Shown here one piece after another: positions 32,708 to 45,916 of a stretch of DNA of 64,000 bases; position 1 is the first letter of the stretch, and every line of letters starts with the position of its first letter. The notes under the pieces were generated by a model. That model had not been told where the DNA came from and did no database searches. It worked only from the letters and a program-made list of their open reading frames with translations. Source of the stretch: Tetrastigma voinierianum (taxonomy: Eukaryota; Streptophyta; Magnoliopsida; Vitales; Vitaceae); the NCBI GenBank assembly GCA_016808115.1, contig JAEQBH010000193.1:4898001-4962000 (forward strand), in the 5' to 3' direction. The position numbers and the translations under genes were made by a program.

Positions 32708-33572
32708 GAAACCTTTCTTCAGCTTGAAGTATGTCGCAACATTGAATTCTTTTGTTGCAACCAGGTCAATTCACTAAGTCAACATTACTTGTCGCATTTG
32801 TTTGGTATCAGACTGTAAACTCTGTTTTTCATATTTGTCGCAACATTCATTACTATTCCCAACATGATCAGTTTCGATACAATGTCGTGACATAGATTCC
32901 CTTGTCACGATAGAGGTCTTTCTTCTACGTATTATTTCTGTCTCAACAGGTTTTTCCAAGTTGCAATAATCAGTGTCACGATAGGAGAAGATTCTATCAC
33001 GACATAGATTATGCCTTCTATTTTTCATTATGTCGCAACATAAATTGATATGTTGCAATATTCTTCTTGTATTACTCTTTAATTTCTTGTCACAACATAA
33101 GATACCTTGTCGTGACAGAATTTCTGCTTTCTTCTTGTTTCCAGTGTCGTGATAGGAGCTTTTATGTCGCGACAGGTTCTTCCTGGTGTTGACATCCAGT
33201 TGACAAATCTTGTCGCAACATTAACTTTCTTTGTCTCGGCTGACTTGTTACATTCTTCCCATGTTCTGTCGCAACACGCTGTCTTTTGTCGCGACATAGC
33301 CTAAGGCATATCAAAACCTCAGCTCACGCACTGAGGAAAATGATCGTCGCCATGCCCTCTCTTAGCCATTTGTCTGGACATTCGTCAGATGACGTAGAGT
33401 GCTACTATTGCTCTTTTCTCTTCTTTCTTGCTGAAATTTTCTCCTTTTTGAATTAAAACTTGCAAAACACAAAGTTGGTGAATAATCCATAATTTGGAAT
33501 TAAAACAAATCTAAATATACTAAAAATAAGCCCTAAAAATTGATTAAAAATAGATGAGTTTAAGACTCATCA
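32708..33572 (-). mobile_element. LTR copy D: proximal part of the 5' LTR of element M
   Basis: 865 bp collinear with 14,440-15,300 of copy A (starts GAAACC.TTCTTCAGCTTGAAG, ends GATGAGTTTAAGACTCATC at 33,572). It includes array cores near 33,167 and 33,285. With copy C it restores an LTR of 3,131 bp against 3,130 for A. Around 33,300-33,400 there is a short non-matching stretch relative to A. Confidence 0.85.
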
Positions 33573-34925
33573 CTTGTAACCCAAAAAAAAATGAGCAAAT
33601 AAGGAAATTTTTATGAAAGGTATTTTTGTTAATTCCTTAGGGGAAGCCCTAGTTATAAAAAGAAAAATAAAATAACACAAATATATTTTATTCATCAGAT
33701 CTTCAATTTCTCTCACTAGGGTTCTCCGGGACAGAACCTCATAATCTAGGTTTGAAAAAGGCTTGCAATGTAAGTTTTAGATTTCATTCTAGCTTCAAGA
33801 AACATTAGTGTTAAACAGCAAAACTTTTGTTCTTATTTGAATAGCTTTCTTGTCCGTAAGAATTCTGATAAAACCTAGGACAACAGATCTAGGGTTGAAG
33901 AAGACGAAAGGTAAAATCTTGATCTTTTCTTATTATTTTTCTAGATCCCCTTGTGTAGATTCTATGGTTTCTTTAGGTTTGGGTCAAGCTTGAAAAGTTT
34001 GATGTATATTAAGTTCAAAAAAAAAATTGGTATAAGGTGATCTTTCTATCGAGGAAGATGAAGATTTTATTTGATAAAAAAAATAGAGAAAGGAAGGTAG
34101 TAGGGGACCATTGTAGAAATAAAAGAAAAAAGAAAAAATAATTAGAGAGAAGAGAGAGAGAGAGAGAGATGGTAGGGGACCAACGTAGGCTATGGAATTG
34201 AAAAGAAAAAACAAACAAAACCAAAAACAAGAGGAGAGATGGACATTTATGGTAGGAAATTTGTGTATTTGTATAGCATGTGGCTTTGAAAAGACAAAAA
34301 TGAGGATAATTAAGCAAAAAATAAATGAATAAATAAATAAAAATGTAGGCTGGATGACCACCATAGGCTTGGTACGGTGAATTATGGAGTAGGAAATGAA
34401 AAAAAAAACATGTTATTTTGATCATGATATGAACTTTTGAAAAGTCAAAAGAATATTTAATCATATTTGGATAGGCATGATGAAAAGACATAAAGGGTCA
34501 TGTACTTAAAAACCTATGTATGGAATGTCTAAAAAATTTAGGTAATCATGGATAATTAAAAATGATAACAATATTAATAACAATAAAAATAGTAATAATA
34601 GAAAATTAAATAAATAGAAATAAAATAATAATAAAGGATTCGTATTTTGATGGTTTATGTTTATTTTTCATTTCAGGTGGAGTAGACACTTAGTTTGATA
34701 TTTTCAAAGTTATTCAAAACTTTCGAGTTTTCTTTGAGGTAAAGGAAAATTAATACAGTTTTTTTTAAATGTATTTTTATAAGTAAAATTCGAAAATGTT
34801 TGCTCACATTTGACTAAAATAACATATTTTTGTGTGAAAAGTATATCGAACTTATATGGTTGGTTCGATATAATACAGATATAATGTTTATTTTATCATT
34901 TATTCTTCATTTTTATCCTAACCTG
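33573..34925. other. Unclassified AT-rich flank of element M
   Basis: No coding domain is seen. 33,640-33,780 has a promoter-like look (TTATAAAAAG, then a CT-rich leader and CAATGTAAGT resembling a splice donor). It could be the LTR of another element or a truncated host promoter. 34,149-34,169 is a GA tract, and 34,010-34,650 is rich in A runs. Confidence 0.3.
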
Positions 34926-34926
34926 T

Positions 34927-34938
34927 GGCTCGATACCA
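34927..34938 (-). other. tRNA-Met-type primer-site-like motif
   Basis: On minus TGGTATCGAGCC resembles the TGGTATCAGAGCC initiator tRNA-Met site used by many plant retroelements and by caulimovirids. It lies in the same orientation as the pararetroviral relic at 37,080-38,150 but no matching LTR was identified, so its owner is unknown. Confidence 0.35.
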
Positions 34939-34939
34939 C

Positions 34940-37079
34940 TAGAGCAGGCTCTATAAACTCCACAGATGCATCCAAATAGAACACACAAAATTATCGTAAA
35001 TTGATGAATGACGTTAGAGAATACTTATATGCAGATAAGAGTTTTAAAATAATAAAAATAACTCAATCTCCTCAAGACTCGTTATATGAAGCAATCCAAG
35101 GACTCTTCAGATCTTACCGACAAAGAATCCCTTCTTCCTGACCTTTTCCTCGCTATTACGTGGGGAATGGACAAACAAGATTTGCAAAGACACGAGTCAT
35201 CTGAGATTTACACATAAAAATATCTCGGTAATTCCTCAGACTTTATTCATCGAAATATCTATCTTACATATAAGCTTTCTAAGGAAAGCTTAGCACTCCA
35301 TTAATACAAACTTTTTGATACACAAGAGAGATGTGGATGTTTTTCTCGATGCCTTTACAATGTGAATTCCTCTCAGATGATAGAGGAGATCATTTATCGT
35401 TAGCGCATTCTTTCGCTTTTATCTTTTCATCGGCGCCGCCGTCCTCCGATATTCCACGGTTGTCTGTCACCGTCATCCGTCATCATTTTTCTCTTCTTTT
35501 CAAGGTCTTGTCATGTTGAAATTTTAAGCAATCAATTGTCGTACCTTCCTTATCACCTTTACTTTCTTCTCTTCTATGGTCTTGTCAAGATGGAAATTTG
35601 AGCATTATTTTTCCAAATTGTCATCAAGAACGGGTTATTTATTTATAGCGGCTGGTATTTATTTGTCAAACCACTTACTTAAATGGGTCATTACTCGGAT
35701 TGTCATTTACATTTTATAGCGGCGCATATGTCCGGCCGTGCCACTTGGACCGCTGGGGATTACATCTTTTCTCCCAAGGGTTATCCAAATTTCACTGTCA
35801 CTCTCGGCCTTCCTTTCACAATCCTGTCACTTCCACTTTCAGTCATCTTCGCCAGCCTGCCACCACCGCTGATCCACTTCGTAATCTTATCTGTTATCAT
35901 TCTCTGTCCTCTGGCTTTCCCATCACCTAGGACTATCATCCAGTTATTAGTTGCGCAGTGGACTGAGCAATTCTTTTTCTTCAAATCTGTCATTCAACCA
36001 AGCACCGCTTTATCCCGTTGCTCTTCTTGTTTTGGTCCCATCGTCATATATAATATCCCCGCTTTTTGGGTTTGATTTCGTTTTATCCGAATCTGATTCT
36101 TCCACCATTATTTATGGTTGCGAGATGATAGGCTTTGTGGCACACCCCAATGTCTTCATTATATTCCCACTAATAGTGAAGAATTTCAAAAAAACCCCAC
36201 TAACTCATTTTGCATAATTGGGTTCTGAGAGTGTCATTGAGTATTTCTTCACAATTCGAACTTAAATAGATTCGGTCAACAAAACCGAAGTCCATGGCAT
36301 CTTGAATGAATGAGGGGTCTGTCTTTTTGTGATTATTATCCTCACAGATAAGACTGAAGTCCGGTAATACCCATCACCATTAGATCAGAGCAATGAATTC
36401 TGAGAAAGTCAAACGCCTCTCCGCCTTGTCTGAGAAGATGAATGTGAAGCCAGATTATATTTTCGCTTTCCTCGGGAAAAAGAGGATATCATCTTAACTT
36501 TCTCCTTTGAGAGGAGTTTGTCCTTCAGTGGACTATTATCTCCACTTCGAGAGATTTTTATCTGCAGATCGTTATTATTCGTAGCTTTTATCCTTTTGAG
36601 GATAGGCATCTCCCGAAAATTTTGAGATATTTTTGCTTTTAAGCAAGGATATATCTCCTGTCCTTATGTTATCGCAGCTTGTTGCTTCCTAGCTTTTTCT
36701 CGAATGTGGGACGCATATCCAAGCTCTTACCTGATGTTTTTACCAAGAGGTCGAGGTAAAGATCATCTGACCTCACTATTATTTTTACCCAATCTTTCAA
36801 ACATTTTTCAAGGATATTTTGGGAAATATATGATTTAGATCTTATATCATTGATGTCTTTTGTAAATTTATAATTTTTCTTTCAATTGGAAATAAGATCA
36901 TTGTACTCTCGAAATCATATTCATTCCTTCTACTATGTCAGGCAATTTCGTATTTCTTCCATGTTATTCAACATTCCGCCAGTGTCTGCAACAGTGGTTT
37001 CAAGATTTTTATATGAACAATTTTAAAATTATAATAACTAAGAAGAGTTTTGCCATCTAGATAACCTTCGTTTGCATCT
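34940..37079. other. No recognisable gene; possible pararetroviral flank
   Basis: AT-rich sequence with stops in every frame. 36,380-36,800 is slightly richer in mixed codons, but I cannot assign a domain on either strand. If the relic to the right is a caulimovirid, an intergenic region would be expected on this side; this is inference only. Confidence 0.25.
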
Positions 37080-38150
37080 CTTTTCCGAAGGTTATTTTTT
37101 ATAAATCTCAACTGAGTATTATCGCCATAATAAAGGGCTTCTAATAAAATATCTCAAATTTATTAATTCCTTTTATTATTGCAAGCAATTCTTTTTCATT
37201 ACTATCATAAACTGCAATCAGAATATTATTAAAAGCTCCATTTGTATATCTAATATTTCTTCCTTGTCCTGTTTTTCAAAATAAATTACCAATATTTATC
37301 TCAAGCATCCTTGTAATATTAAATATTATTGTTTATTAGGCAATCTTAATTTAGGTAAAATTTGAACATATATATATTTTTTAATCTTTGACTATCATGG
37401 TATGTTTTTCATTCCATCCTCGTTTTGGCTTTTCTTAGTTAACAATTCTGTACCCGGCTCTTTCTTTAGCTAAATCTTTTATAAAATCGAAGAGTAGTTT
37501 AAACATCTCAAGAATTCTTGTATCATTTCCTTAGTTCAGAATTCATCAGGCAGAAATTCTTATTTTTTTCACTATATGTGACCTGTAATTTTATTCCTTT
37601 AGAATCTATAATCATTCTTAGAAATTTCTATTTCTTTTTTTCTATTTCAACTTTCTTTTCTCGGGAAAGAATATACCATGGTCTTTACATGTAGTGTTAT
37701 AAAATATCTAAATGTTTTTCATGATCTTTTCATTATCGTAATGTATTAACATGTCATCAATATAAACTATTATGAAGGAGGAATAATCGAGAATATTTTA
37801 TCCATTTTTCTTGAAAACTTCGGAGAGCATTTTTCAATCCAAAAGGCATTACTAACTATTCATAATGACCTTCTAAAAATTTCAAAGGCTGTAATAGGTA
37901 TAATATTATTATCCATTTTTATCTCACAAAATCCCGATTTGCAATCAAACTTACTAATAATTCTTTTCCTCTTTGCCGATTTATTATCATTTCATTTAGA
38001 TATAGTATCCATCAAATTTTGGTATTCTTTATTTACTTCTCTTTGTAATTTATTACCATTCTTACTTTTCCCTTTTTATTTCACTATGTTTTCTAACCAT
38101 AGCTGCATAATATGTGGACTTTTGCTTTCCTCTTATCAAATTTAATTGTG
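37080..38150 (-). pseudogene. Endogenous pararetrovirus-like RT/RNase H relic
   Basis: On minus, reverse transcriptase signatures appear in several frames: an RT palm motif with substrate-binding residues near 37,950-37,880, then a YIDD-type catalytic motif at 37,747-37,767, followed by an EKKEIEF-like block near 37,640. An RNase H stretch with a conserved N-E-K-E-L-L-A-I pattern lies near 37,200-37,160. The sequence style and the absence of nearby LTRs fit an integrated caulimovirid rather than a Ty3 element. It is heavily damaged by stops and frameshifts and very AT-rich. In the family these domains copy the viral pregenomic RNA into DNA. The genus is not determinable by eye. Confidence 0.65.
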
Positions 38151-40200
38151 ATTAATTCATTAATCAGTATTTTAAAGTCCTCATATCATCTCGAGAATAT
38201 ATCAAGGGTCTAACTCTAATGACCTTATCCCAGATCTATCATTTCTACTTACAGTAGATTTTTGTCTTTTTCCAAGTGATTTTTCAAAAGGTTATTACTA
38301 AAATTTTCTTTTAATTTTTTACATGTATCTTGAACTGTTATTTTATAGGTTATAGATGTATTATTTTTCCTGCTTCCATTTTCTTCGCTTTTATCATAAT
38401 TTATCTTAAGTGTTTATAGTATATTTCGTACTCTTATCCAATGATCAGCAAGTGTTTTTAGTATAATAGTATAAATTGTTTGTTGATATATCGAGAATTG
38501 TTGTAAAAAGTCGGGCTCAATATAATGTCACATTCTATATTGTTGTATTGATAGACTTTTCCTATTTTACGATTTTGTTTTTGAATCATTATTTCTACAT
38601 TCTCTTTTGTTTTGTAATTTTTTTCTTTTTTCACAAATACACTTTTATGTGAGATTTTAGTATGTTCCCATTTTCAACAAAGCTTTTGAATATTGTTATT
38701 TCTTGACCCCGATTCATCAATCCACATGTATATAACTTAGTTTCTAGAATTTTAACTATTATAAAATACCATGGAACATCCTATTATGTCCCTCAAAAAG
38801 ATGTCTTCTTTACTGTGTGATTTATTCCTTCTTTTGTGATCTTAGTATCTATTTAATCTATCTAGAAGTTATTTCCTAAGAGAATATCATAATGTCCATT
38901 TCCTCGCATTCTCGCGAGTCTCATACAGCTTACTAAAAAGGTTATTCCTCACTAGAACTTTACAGGGTATTTCTACCTTTAAAATTACATTCTAATGTCT
39001 GACCATCATAATTTTTGTAGACATAGGACTTGTTATAGTTCCTATCATTTCACAATTATCACTTCATATGATTACACTGCCTCAGATTCATTAAAATTTT
39101 GGTTCTTCAACTTCTTCTCCATTGTAATAATTTCATTTTATTAGAAAGGTGAATGCATTCTTCTTATTCTTCGGAAACTTTCTACTTGTACTATTTCTAC
39201 TACTATTTCCTATCAAGGAATTTCCCTAAATCGGGTAACCAATTCTTTTGTATACTATTTTCTTCAGAATATCATCCAAGACTTAAAATGTAATTTGCGT
39301 GCATTTCTATTATATCTAACTTTTGTGGTTCTATGCTTCAGTAATTCTCTACATTCATCAATAATTTCTATAAAGGGATTGTCTTGCAAATTCTTCCATA
39401 ATTTGAGTTTGATAGTGTATATAAAGCACTATAATGTTATCATTATTACATTATTTTCCTTCTTTCATAAAATACTTAAAATTTGAAATATAAACTTAGA
39501 CTGTTATCAAAGTTTTGTTCCTAAATTAATGTTATATTTTGCAATATGTAAACATTAATTTTGTATAAGCTAAATTGCCCCTTGGATACTACCTAAGGGC
39601 TTTTATGTGTTTGTATCGCTCATCATGTAAACTAAAATACTGGGGTATTTAGATTTTCTGTGAATAAGGATTTTATTATTATTTTACTATTTGCTACTAT
39701 TTGCATTTATTATTATCATTCCTGTTTTTGGCCTATTCATTTTAAAAACATTCTGTCCCAAACCTTCTGTAATACTTTATATTGGTTAGTTAATCGATTA
39801 TTCTATCAAATTCTTTCGTAATCACACTTCATGATACTCAATAATGATTTGTGTTAGATTTATAACTCAAGTACATATTCCCGCTTCCTGCACCTCTCAT
39901 GTTCCTGCCACCGCCAAACCCATTTCACACCATGTTTATAATGATCTTTTCAGATAACTTCTCTATTCCCCATTGAATCAGTATTCTGTATCAAATTGAT
40001 CTAAGTCATATACTTCAATATTATCTTCTATAATTTTTGGATAATTTATTCTTATTTTATTCTTCAAATAAAATAAGATTATTTTCTTTATGTCTTTGAA
40101 TTTTGTTAACGGGAATAATAGTTGATACTATTCAACCTTTGTCAACGAAAATAATAGTTGACCTTTACATTCCTTAGTTGAAAATGTAATTGATTTGAAT
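38151..40200 (-). other. Probable decayed pararetroviral sequence upstream of the RT relic
   Basis: Same strand bias and base composition as the RT relic. A protease-like region is expected upstream of RT, but no DTG motif or coat-protein zinc finger is convincing. It is listed so the stretch is not taken as empty; no host gene is visible. Confidence 0.3.
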
Positions 40201-40948
40201 CCTAACTGTAGGGGTTTCAGTTAAAGGTTACTAGTACTAGTACTGTTTGGTTTTGTCCACCTTAAAATGAACAATTTGAGGCTAGACACCCATTTGAAAG
40301 TCCTATATTATTGGACACCATTCGATATTTGTGATCAGAGTAAAGTTTTTATTTGAATATTTGAATGAATTTGATATGGAAGTGTTTAGATCCGAAATAA
40401 AAGGACTTTGTTTAAATATTTGAATGTATTGACAAAAAAAAAATTATGAAAATGACTGATGATAATATCTCTTATTTTTGCCAGTAATTTGAAAATGTTT
40501 GATCCATTAACTACATTAATCAACCTTATTAGGCTTCTCACTCATTCCCCCTTTATTGACTATTTTCATATACTTCTAGTTTAGGCAAGGAGTGGTTGGC
40601 TAGGATGGGAATTCGTCTTTATTAGGATTTTTTATTTTGAATTTCATCATGGACCTTGTTGTTAATAGACAAATTCTGGTTCATCAGATTGATCCGATTT
40701 AGTTGCATAGAGTGTTTAGATAGTTTGTTTTAGCCTTTATGTTGAAGGATACTGAAGGTTTAGATTTAGAAGCTTTATTAGTATGTGAAAATTTTGAAAT
40801 TTATTTCTAATTAGAATGTTCTCGCTTAATTCAACATGTATAAGAAAAATTGATTTTAAATTTATCACAAAGATATGGCCAGATCCTTTCGAATCGAGGT
40901 GTGGAAATTACAGCCATGTCTTGTTTGATCGGGTTTTAGGGCGTGACA
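40201..40948 (-). mobile_element. Possible LTR fragment ending TGTCACGCCC
   Basis: On minus the sequence beginning at 40,948 reads TGTCACGCCCTAAAACCCGA, a typical plant LTR start. The remaining extent is undefined, no partner LTR is seen, and the left limit is arbitrary. Confidence 0.3.
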
Positions 40949-41339
40949 CTTTATGATCCCATTGAAACTCTTATGATTGGTTTTCATGCTAATTAAATAA
41001 AAGCATGTTTATTTTTTAATTTTTATTTAAAAATTCATTTTCTCAAAATTTAGATAAATTTTAAGAGATTGATTTCTTTTTTTTTCATAAATAGATAGGA
41101 TAGTTATTTTTATTTAAAATTATTTTTCTTGTACTCTGATGTGCCTTGTCAATTTTTTTCTATAGATTATATATAGAATTAATGTATATAATGAGGATGA
41201 TTTTTTCTTGGGGGTATTTTTTTTTGTGTTCACCTCAAAATATTTCACCCATAATCTTTCTATAAATTATAAATACGATTAAAATTTTATACAAACATTA
41301 TATAAATATTTTCATTTTATCATAATGGTAAAATTAAAT
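40949..41339. other. AT-rich spacer
   Basis: No feature recognised between the LTR-like start and the LINE. Confidence 0.4.
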
Positions 41340-41600
41340 TATCAAAAAGGAAAGAAGGTTAATCCAAATTTGTTATTTTGGGCTTGGATGAGAATCAAAA
41401 GGTAGGTTTGGGTAATAATGAGAATATGGAAGAGACTAATGTGTCTCGTGTCACTAGTGTTAAACTTGTGGGTAGGGCAAAAGGCCTAATGTCCATATTA
41501 GTGAAAAAGAGGTCTAAAATTCCTACTTAATACAGATAGTGTCTATTAACACTAACATACATACAGGAAATAATCAGGGGCTAGGGGAAGTCGAAATTCA

Positions 41601-41897
41601 TTGCGTTCATCAAAGCAAGCAGCGATAGAGGATGAGCATATTATGGTGCGTGGTTCAAACAGTGGAATATTAGTGGTTTGGGAGGTTGTGAATAATCGAA
41701 TGGTGGATAGTGCCACTATAAGTACATCATCTATTCTGAATCCCATGGGATGGGAGCACCACCAAGATCCCCAAAGCTTAGTATTAAAAGATGGCCAAGA
41801 AGATCTAATGGTTGTAGACAACTCCACCGGTATCAATGAGGTAGAGGAGAATTCCAAATCAGGGTCCATGCGAACTGATCATGTTAAGTCTAGTTAG
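41601..41897 (+). pseudogene. LINE ORF1 C-terminal remnant
   Basis: A 98-residue open frame with GWEHHQDPQSLVLKDGQEDL and VVDNSTGINEVEE, acidic and low-complexity. It directly precedes ORF2 in the position of the nucleic-acid-binding ORF1 C-terminus of plant L1 elements. The RRM/zinc-knuckle part upstream is not recognisable. The assignment rests mainly on context. Confidence 0.45.
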
Positions 41898-41948
41898 TTG
41901 GTGTTTGGTGGTAATTGGTATTTTGTTTCTCATCTTTTCTTTTTTTTT

Positions 41949-44900
41949 ATGAATCGCTTTATATGGAATTGTTACGGAGTAGCGTCTAAGGAGTTTAGTA
42001 GAGCTCTCAAAGACTTCTTTCGTTTTTATAAACCTGCTATTGTTGTGTTACTTGAACCTAGAGTTTCAAGTTACCAAGTTGATGGTATTTGTACTAAAAT
42101 TGGTTTTGAGAACTGGATTAGAGTTGAGGCAGTAGGATTTAGTGGCAAGATACAAATATTTTGGAGGGATTATGTTTTAAATTGATATAGTACTCACACA
42201 CCCTCAATTGTGATTATGCGTGTGAAGCATGCTAATATGGATCCTTGTCTATTTTCTGTGGTATATGACAGTCCAAATTATGGACTTAGAAGAAAGTTAG
42301 GGGTGACTTTCGACCAGAAAGGCTTAGGTACGTATGGACCTTGCTTTCGGTTAGAAAATATAACACTGTTTTATCTGCTTATGAGGTTAGTTCTCCTGAA
42401 AATTGGACTCAACATAAAAGTACAGGATTCCAAGATTGAATGTTTGACAAGAGACTAATTGATATGGATTTTTCAAGGTCTAAATATACATGGAGGAGAG
42501 GAACACATGGCCATACGTTTAAGGGAGCTCGCCTTGATTGTGCTTTGTGTAATATGGAATGGAGAAATTTATTTTCCACAACCATTGTTACCCATATTTC
42601 GAGTATTAAGTCCGATTACTCTCCACTATTAATTAAGTTGCATAGTGACCAAAATCAGAAGGTGCATTGTCCTTTTCGCTTTCAAGCTTCTTGACTTACG
42701 CATTCTGATTTCCAAAAAGTTGTTATGTCGGCATGGAGGAAGGATGATTGTTTGATAAATAATAATGCTTTGACACTTGTTGAGTAGAATATATCAACTT
42801 TCAACAATATATACAAGAAGAAAATAAGGTTGTTAGCCCATATTGTAGGAGTTTAAAGGTGCATGACTAATAATCACAGTGATCGTCTTTTAAAGCTTGA
42901 CATTAAGCTTAGAAAGGAACTTGATGAGATTTTAGCCAAGAGGAGCTTGTTTGGTACCAAAAATCAAGAGGAGATTGGATTCGATATGAAGACCGTAATA
43001 CAAGGTGTTGTCATGTCTCGACAATAGTGAGAAGACCAAGAAACAAGATATGAGATCATAAAATGGATAATGGAGATGGGTTGAATGATTTGGAGAGCAT
43101 TGTTGATCATTTCTAAAGCTTCTATATGCAATTATTTAGCAAGGATGATGTGTGGGATAAGACGCTAGCTTTGAAGGGCTAGTTTCCTCAACTTCCTTCA
43201 TAGGTTATTATGAACATCATGAACCTTTCCCTAATGAAGAAATTAAGCAAGATTTGTTTGATATGGATCCATTTAAATCCCTGGCCTCGATGGGTTTCAT
43301 GCTAGATTCTTTCATCTTATGTAGAGTATAGTTGGTGAGTCTATTATCAATTTCACAAGAAATTTCTGTAAGAATGGATGCCTACCTTAAGGTATAAATG
43401 ACAGTCCTCATTTTAATACCAAAAGTGCAGCATCCAAGAAGTGTCAGGTAATTACGACACATCAGTCTTTGTAACGTCTGTTATAAGATTGTGATTAAGG
43501 TTATGACTAATTGCTTGAAGAAGTTCCTTCCCTAAATTATTAGGCCCTACCAAATTATCTTTGTCCCTAGAAGACAAATTACTAATAACATTTTGATTTA
43601 TCAAGAAGTCTTGTACTCGTTGAGGAAAAAACAAGGAGTGTTGGGATTTATGTCCATCAAAATTTACTTGGAGAAGGCCTATGATGGGCTGTTGTGGGAT
43701 TTTATGGAGGTTAGGTTCGATCACACATGGATACAAAATTTGTTGCACTGCATTGAGTCTCCTCATATGTCTATTTTGTGGGATGGTAATCAATTACATT
43801 GGTTCTCTCCAAAGTGAGGAATTAGACAAGGTGGCTCTATCTCCCCATACATTTTTGTGATGTGTATTAAGAGGTTAAGTCACATTAGTTGCAAGGCTAT
43901 AGATGATGGTGAATGGAAAGGAACCAAATTGTCAAGACATGGTCCACAACTATCACATCTATTTTTTGTAGATGATCTTGTTTTATATGAAGAAGCCTCT
44001 ATGAGATAGCTTTAAGTTATATTAAATCACTTAAATAGATTTTTTGGTTGTTTTAGACATGGAGTTTACTTCCAAAAGTCGCAACAATTTTTTTCTAGTA
44101 ATATGGACTGACAACTTACAGATAATCTGTTTTCTTTTTTTGGTATTCTGCATACAAATAATTAGGGTCAGTAGTTGGGGGTTCCTTCTATACATGGGAG
44201 AGTTCATGGTAATGCTTTTGAAACTATCATTGATCGTGTGAATGCAAGGGTAGAGGGCTGGAAGACGAGGTACTTATCATTGGCAGGTTGATAGATTTTG
44301 GTTCAATTAGTATAGCAAGTAATACCGCTTTATCTAATGCAATCAATGCTTATTCCAATGGGATTGTGTTCTAAAATTGAGAAGACTATTAGAAACTTCT
44401 TATGGGGAGGACGTGATGACCAAAGTAGTATCAACCTTGCTAATTGGGAAACGATCGTTAAGAAAAAATTGAGTGGAGGGTTGGAATTGCGAAATCTCAT
44501 GCCATGAACTTAGCTTTTTTGGCAAAGCTAGAATGGAGAATGTTGCAAGATGAAAATAGCTTATGGGTGAAGGTTTTGAGTGGAAAATACATGCATAACA
44601 TGGTGAAGCTAGAGTGTGTTCAACCAAAACATGGATCTTCTAATGCTCGACAAGGCATTGTTAAGGCAGCTCATTTCCTCTCACTAGGAGTATGAAAGCT
44701 AGTATGGAATGGTCAAGATACTGCATTTTGGCTTGATATCTAGATCGATGTTGAGCTCTTTTCTATGTTTTTAAACTGAGACATTAATTAAACTGATTTA
44801 CATCGAAGAGTATGTGAGTATTGGCTCCTTGAAGTAGGGTAAGACTGGAACATGCTTATGGATCTTCTTCCCTTACATGTTGAAAATAAATTAACAGCTT

Positions 44901-45916
44901 TTATGTTGTTTGAGGAGGACCCTGAGATGAGCCATGTTGTTATGGTACTATCATGGACTGTCCTAGTTACTGTTTCACATATTGTGGAAAAAAGGTGTTA
45001 TAATGATGGAGGAAGCAAATTTGGAAACTTCAGGTTCCAAATTGGATTCAAGTCTTCTTATGGCTTGTAAAGCATGGAAAAATCATGAGTAATACTGAGA
45101 GAATGAGACTGGGTTTAACTATGAACGGTCTGTCCCACAAACAAAACATAGAAGATATGACCTATATTTTCAAAGAATGTGACTGCTTGAAAGAAGTTGG
45201 GTCGGGTTGCTTTCTTCTACTATAGTGCAAAGGTATGAGGGGATGAACTTTAATGATTGGTTTGAAGTCAATTTGAAGGGTAAGGTGCAATGAGTCATGT
45301 ATTGAACATTGCACACGCCTGCTTACGCCTCTGGTGATTTGGCGACGGAGGAATTGAGTTTTGCTTTCCAATGTCAGTTATTCAAAGGTTACACTGGCTT
45401 GATTAAAACCAAAATCAAGAGTTGCTAATACCTTTACATTACCACATATTTTTGGTATGCAATATCCTCCACATGTTCTTAAATATGTGAGATGGTCACC
45501 TCCTAATGAGAATTGGGTTAAACTTAATATTGACAGGTGCTCGAAAAGAGTACTACTAGCTTTCAGGAGTTGTTGGCTTGGTTCGTGACAACCTACGAAA
45601 ATGGTTATTTGGATTTATATACAACATTGGCTCTTGTGGGACTACAAAGGCTGAACTATGGGTGGTTATCCAAGGTTTGATATTATCATGGTCCAAGAGC
45701 TGTAGAAAATTGGTTCTGGAGGTTGATTCTGAGTTAGTGGTGAGATGGTTGCAAACTTTGAAATTACTGAATCTACCTATGTCTAATCTAGTTCAAAAGT
45801 GTAAGCAAGAGCTTCAAAAACAGTGGGAAGTCAGGATTGTTCATGCCTATAGGAAGAGTAGTCGTACTATGAAAATGCTAGCAAATGTTGTCTTACAATG
45901 CAATCGAGGCCTATAG
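41949..45916 (+). pseudogene. LINE ORF2 remnant (endonuclease, reverse transcriptase, RNase H)
   Basis: Endonuclease: MNRFIWNCYGVASKEFSRAL and VVLLEPRVSSYQ (41,949-42,090), then KYTWRRGTHGHTFKGARLDC and ISSIKSDYSPLL (42,480-42,650), covering the N-terminal and C-terminal APE blocks. Reverse transcriptase: KIYLEKAYDGLLWDFM near 43,660, RQGGSISPYIF at 43,830, and the catalytic block LSHLFFVDDLVL (43,950). Connection and zinc-finger region: LEWRMLQDENSLWVKVLSGK (44,530). RNase H: NWVKLNID (45,515) to KAELWVVIQGL, LEVDSELVVRWL and NVVLQCNRG (45,640-45,916). FVDDL replaces the usual FADDL. Numerous stops and frameshifts make it non-functional. The enzyme class nicks DNA and copies its RNA in place. 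Confidence 0.85.

Larger units (their letters stand above)
12171..33572 (-). mobile_element. Element M: 12.7-kb LTR retrotransposon with nested insertions
   Basis: The two LTRs are 12,171-15,300 (3' LTR, copy A, 3,130 bp) and 24,826-27,091 plus 32,708-33,572 (5' LTR, copies C and D, together 3,131 bp). Flanks are CATGT (12,166-12,170) and CTTGT (33,573-33,577), a 4-of-5 target duplication. LTR edges read TGTTGAC..ACTCATCA on plus, i.e. TG..CA. Primer site 24,802-24,819 and polypurine tract 15,301-15,319 sit where expected for a minus-strand element. Removing solo LTR B (3.08 kb with TSD) and the 5.6-kb insertion gives about 12.7 kb with a 6.4-kb internal region lacking recognisable reverse transcriptase or integrase. 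The primer site suggests the Athila/Tat branch. Confidence 0.8.

Noticed and set aside
33640..33930. Possible host gene promoter and first exons
   Set aside because: A TATA-like sequence and splice-like sites are present but no coding exon follows; the same look is produced by LTR leaders.
33984..34491. Two overlapping minus-strand frames of 126 and 158 residues
   Set aside because: Low-complexity F/L/S-rich translations of A-rich DNA, with no start context or domain.
35683..36075. 130-residue plus-strand open frame
   Set aside because: No recognisable domain, and overlapping frames on both strands are equally open; kept as unexplained rather than called a gene.
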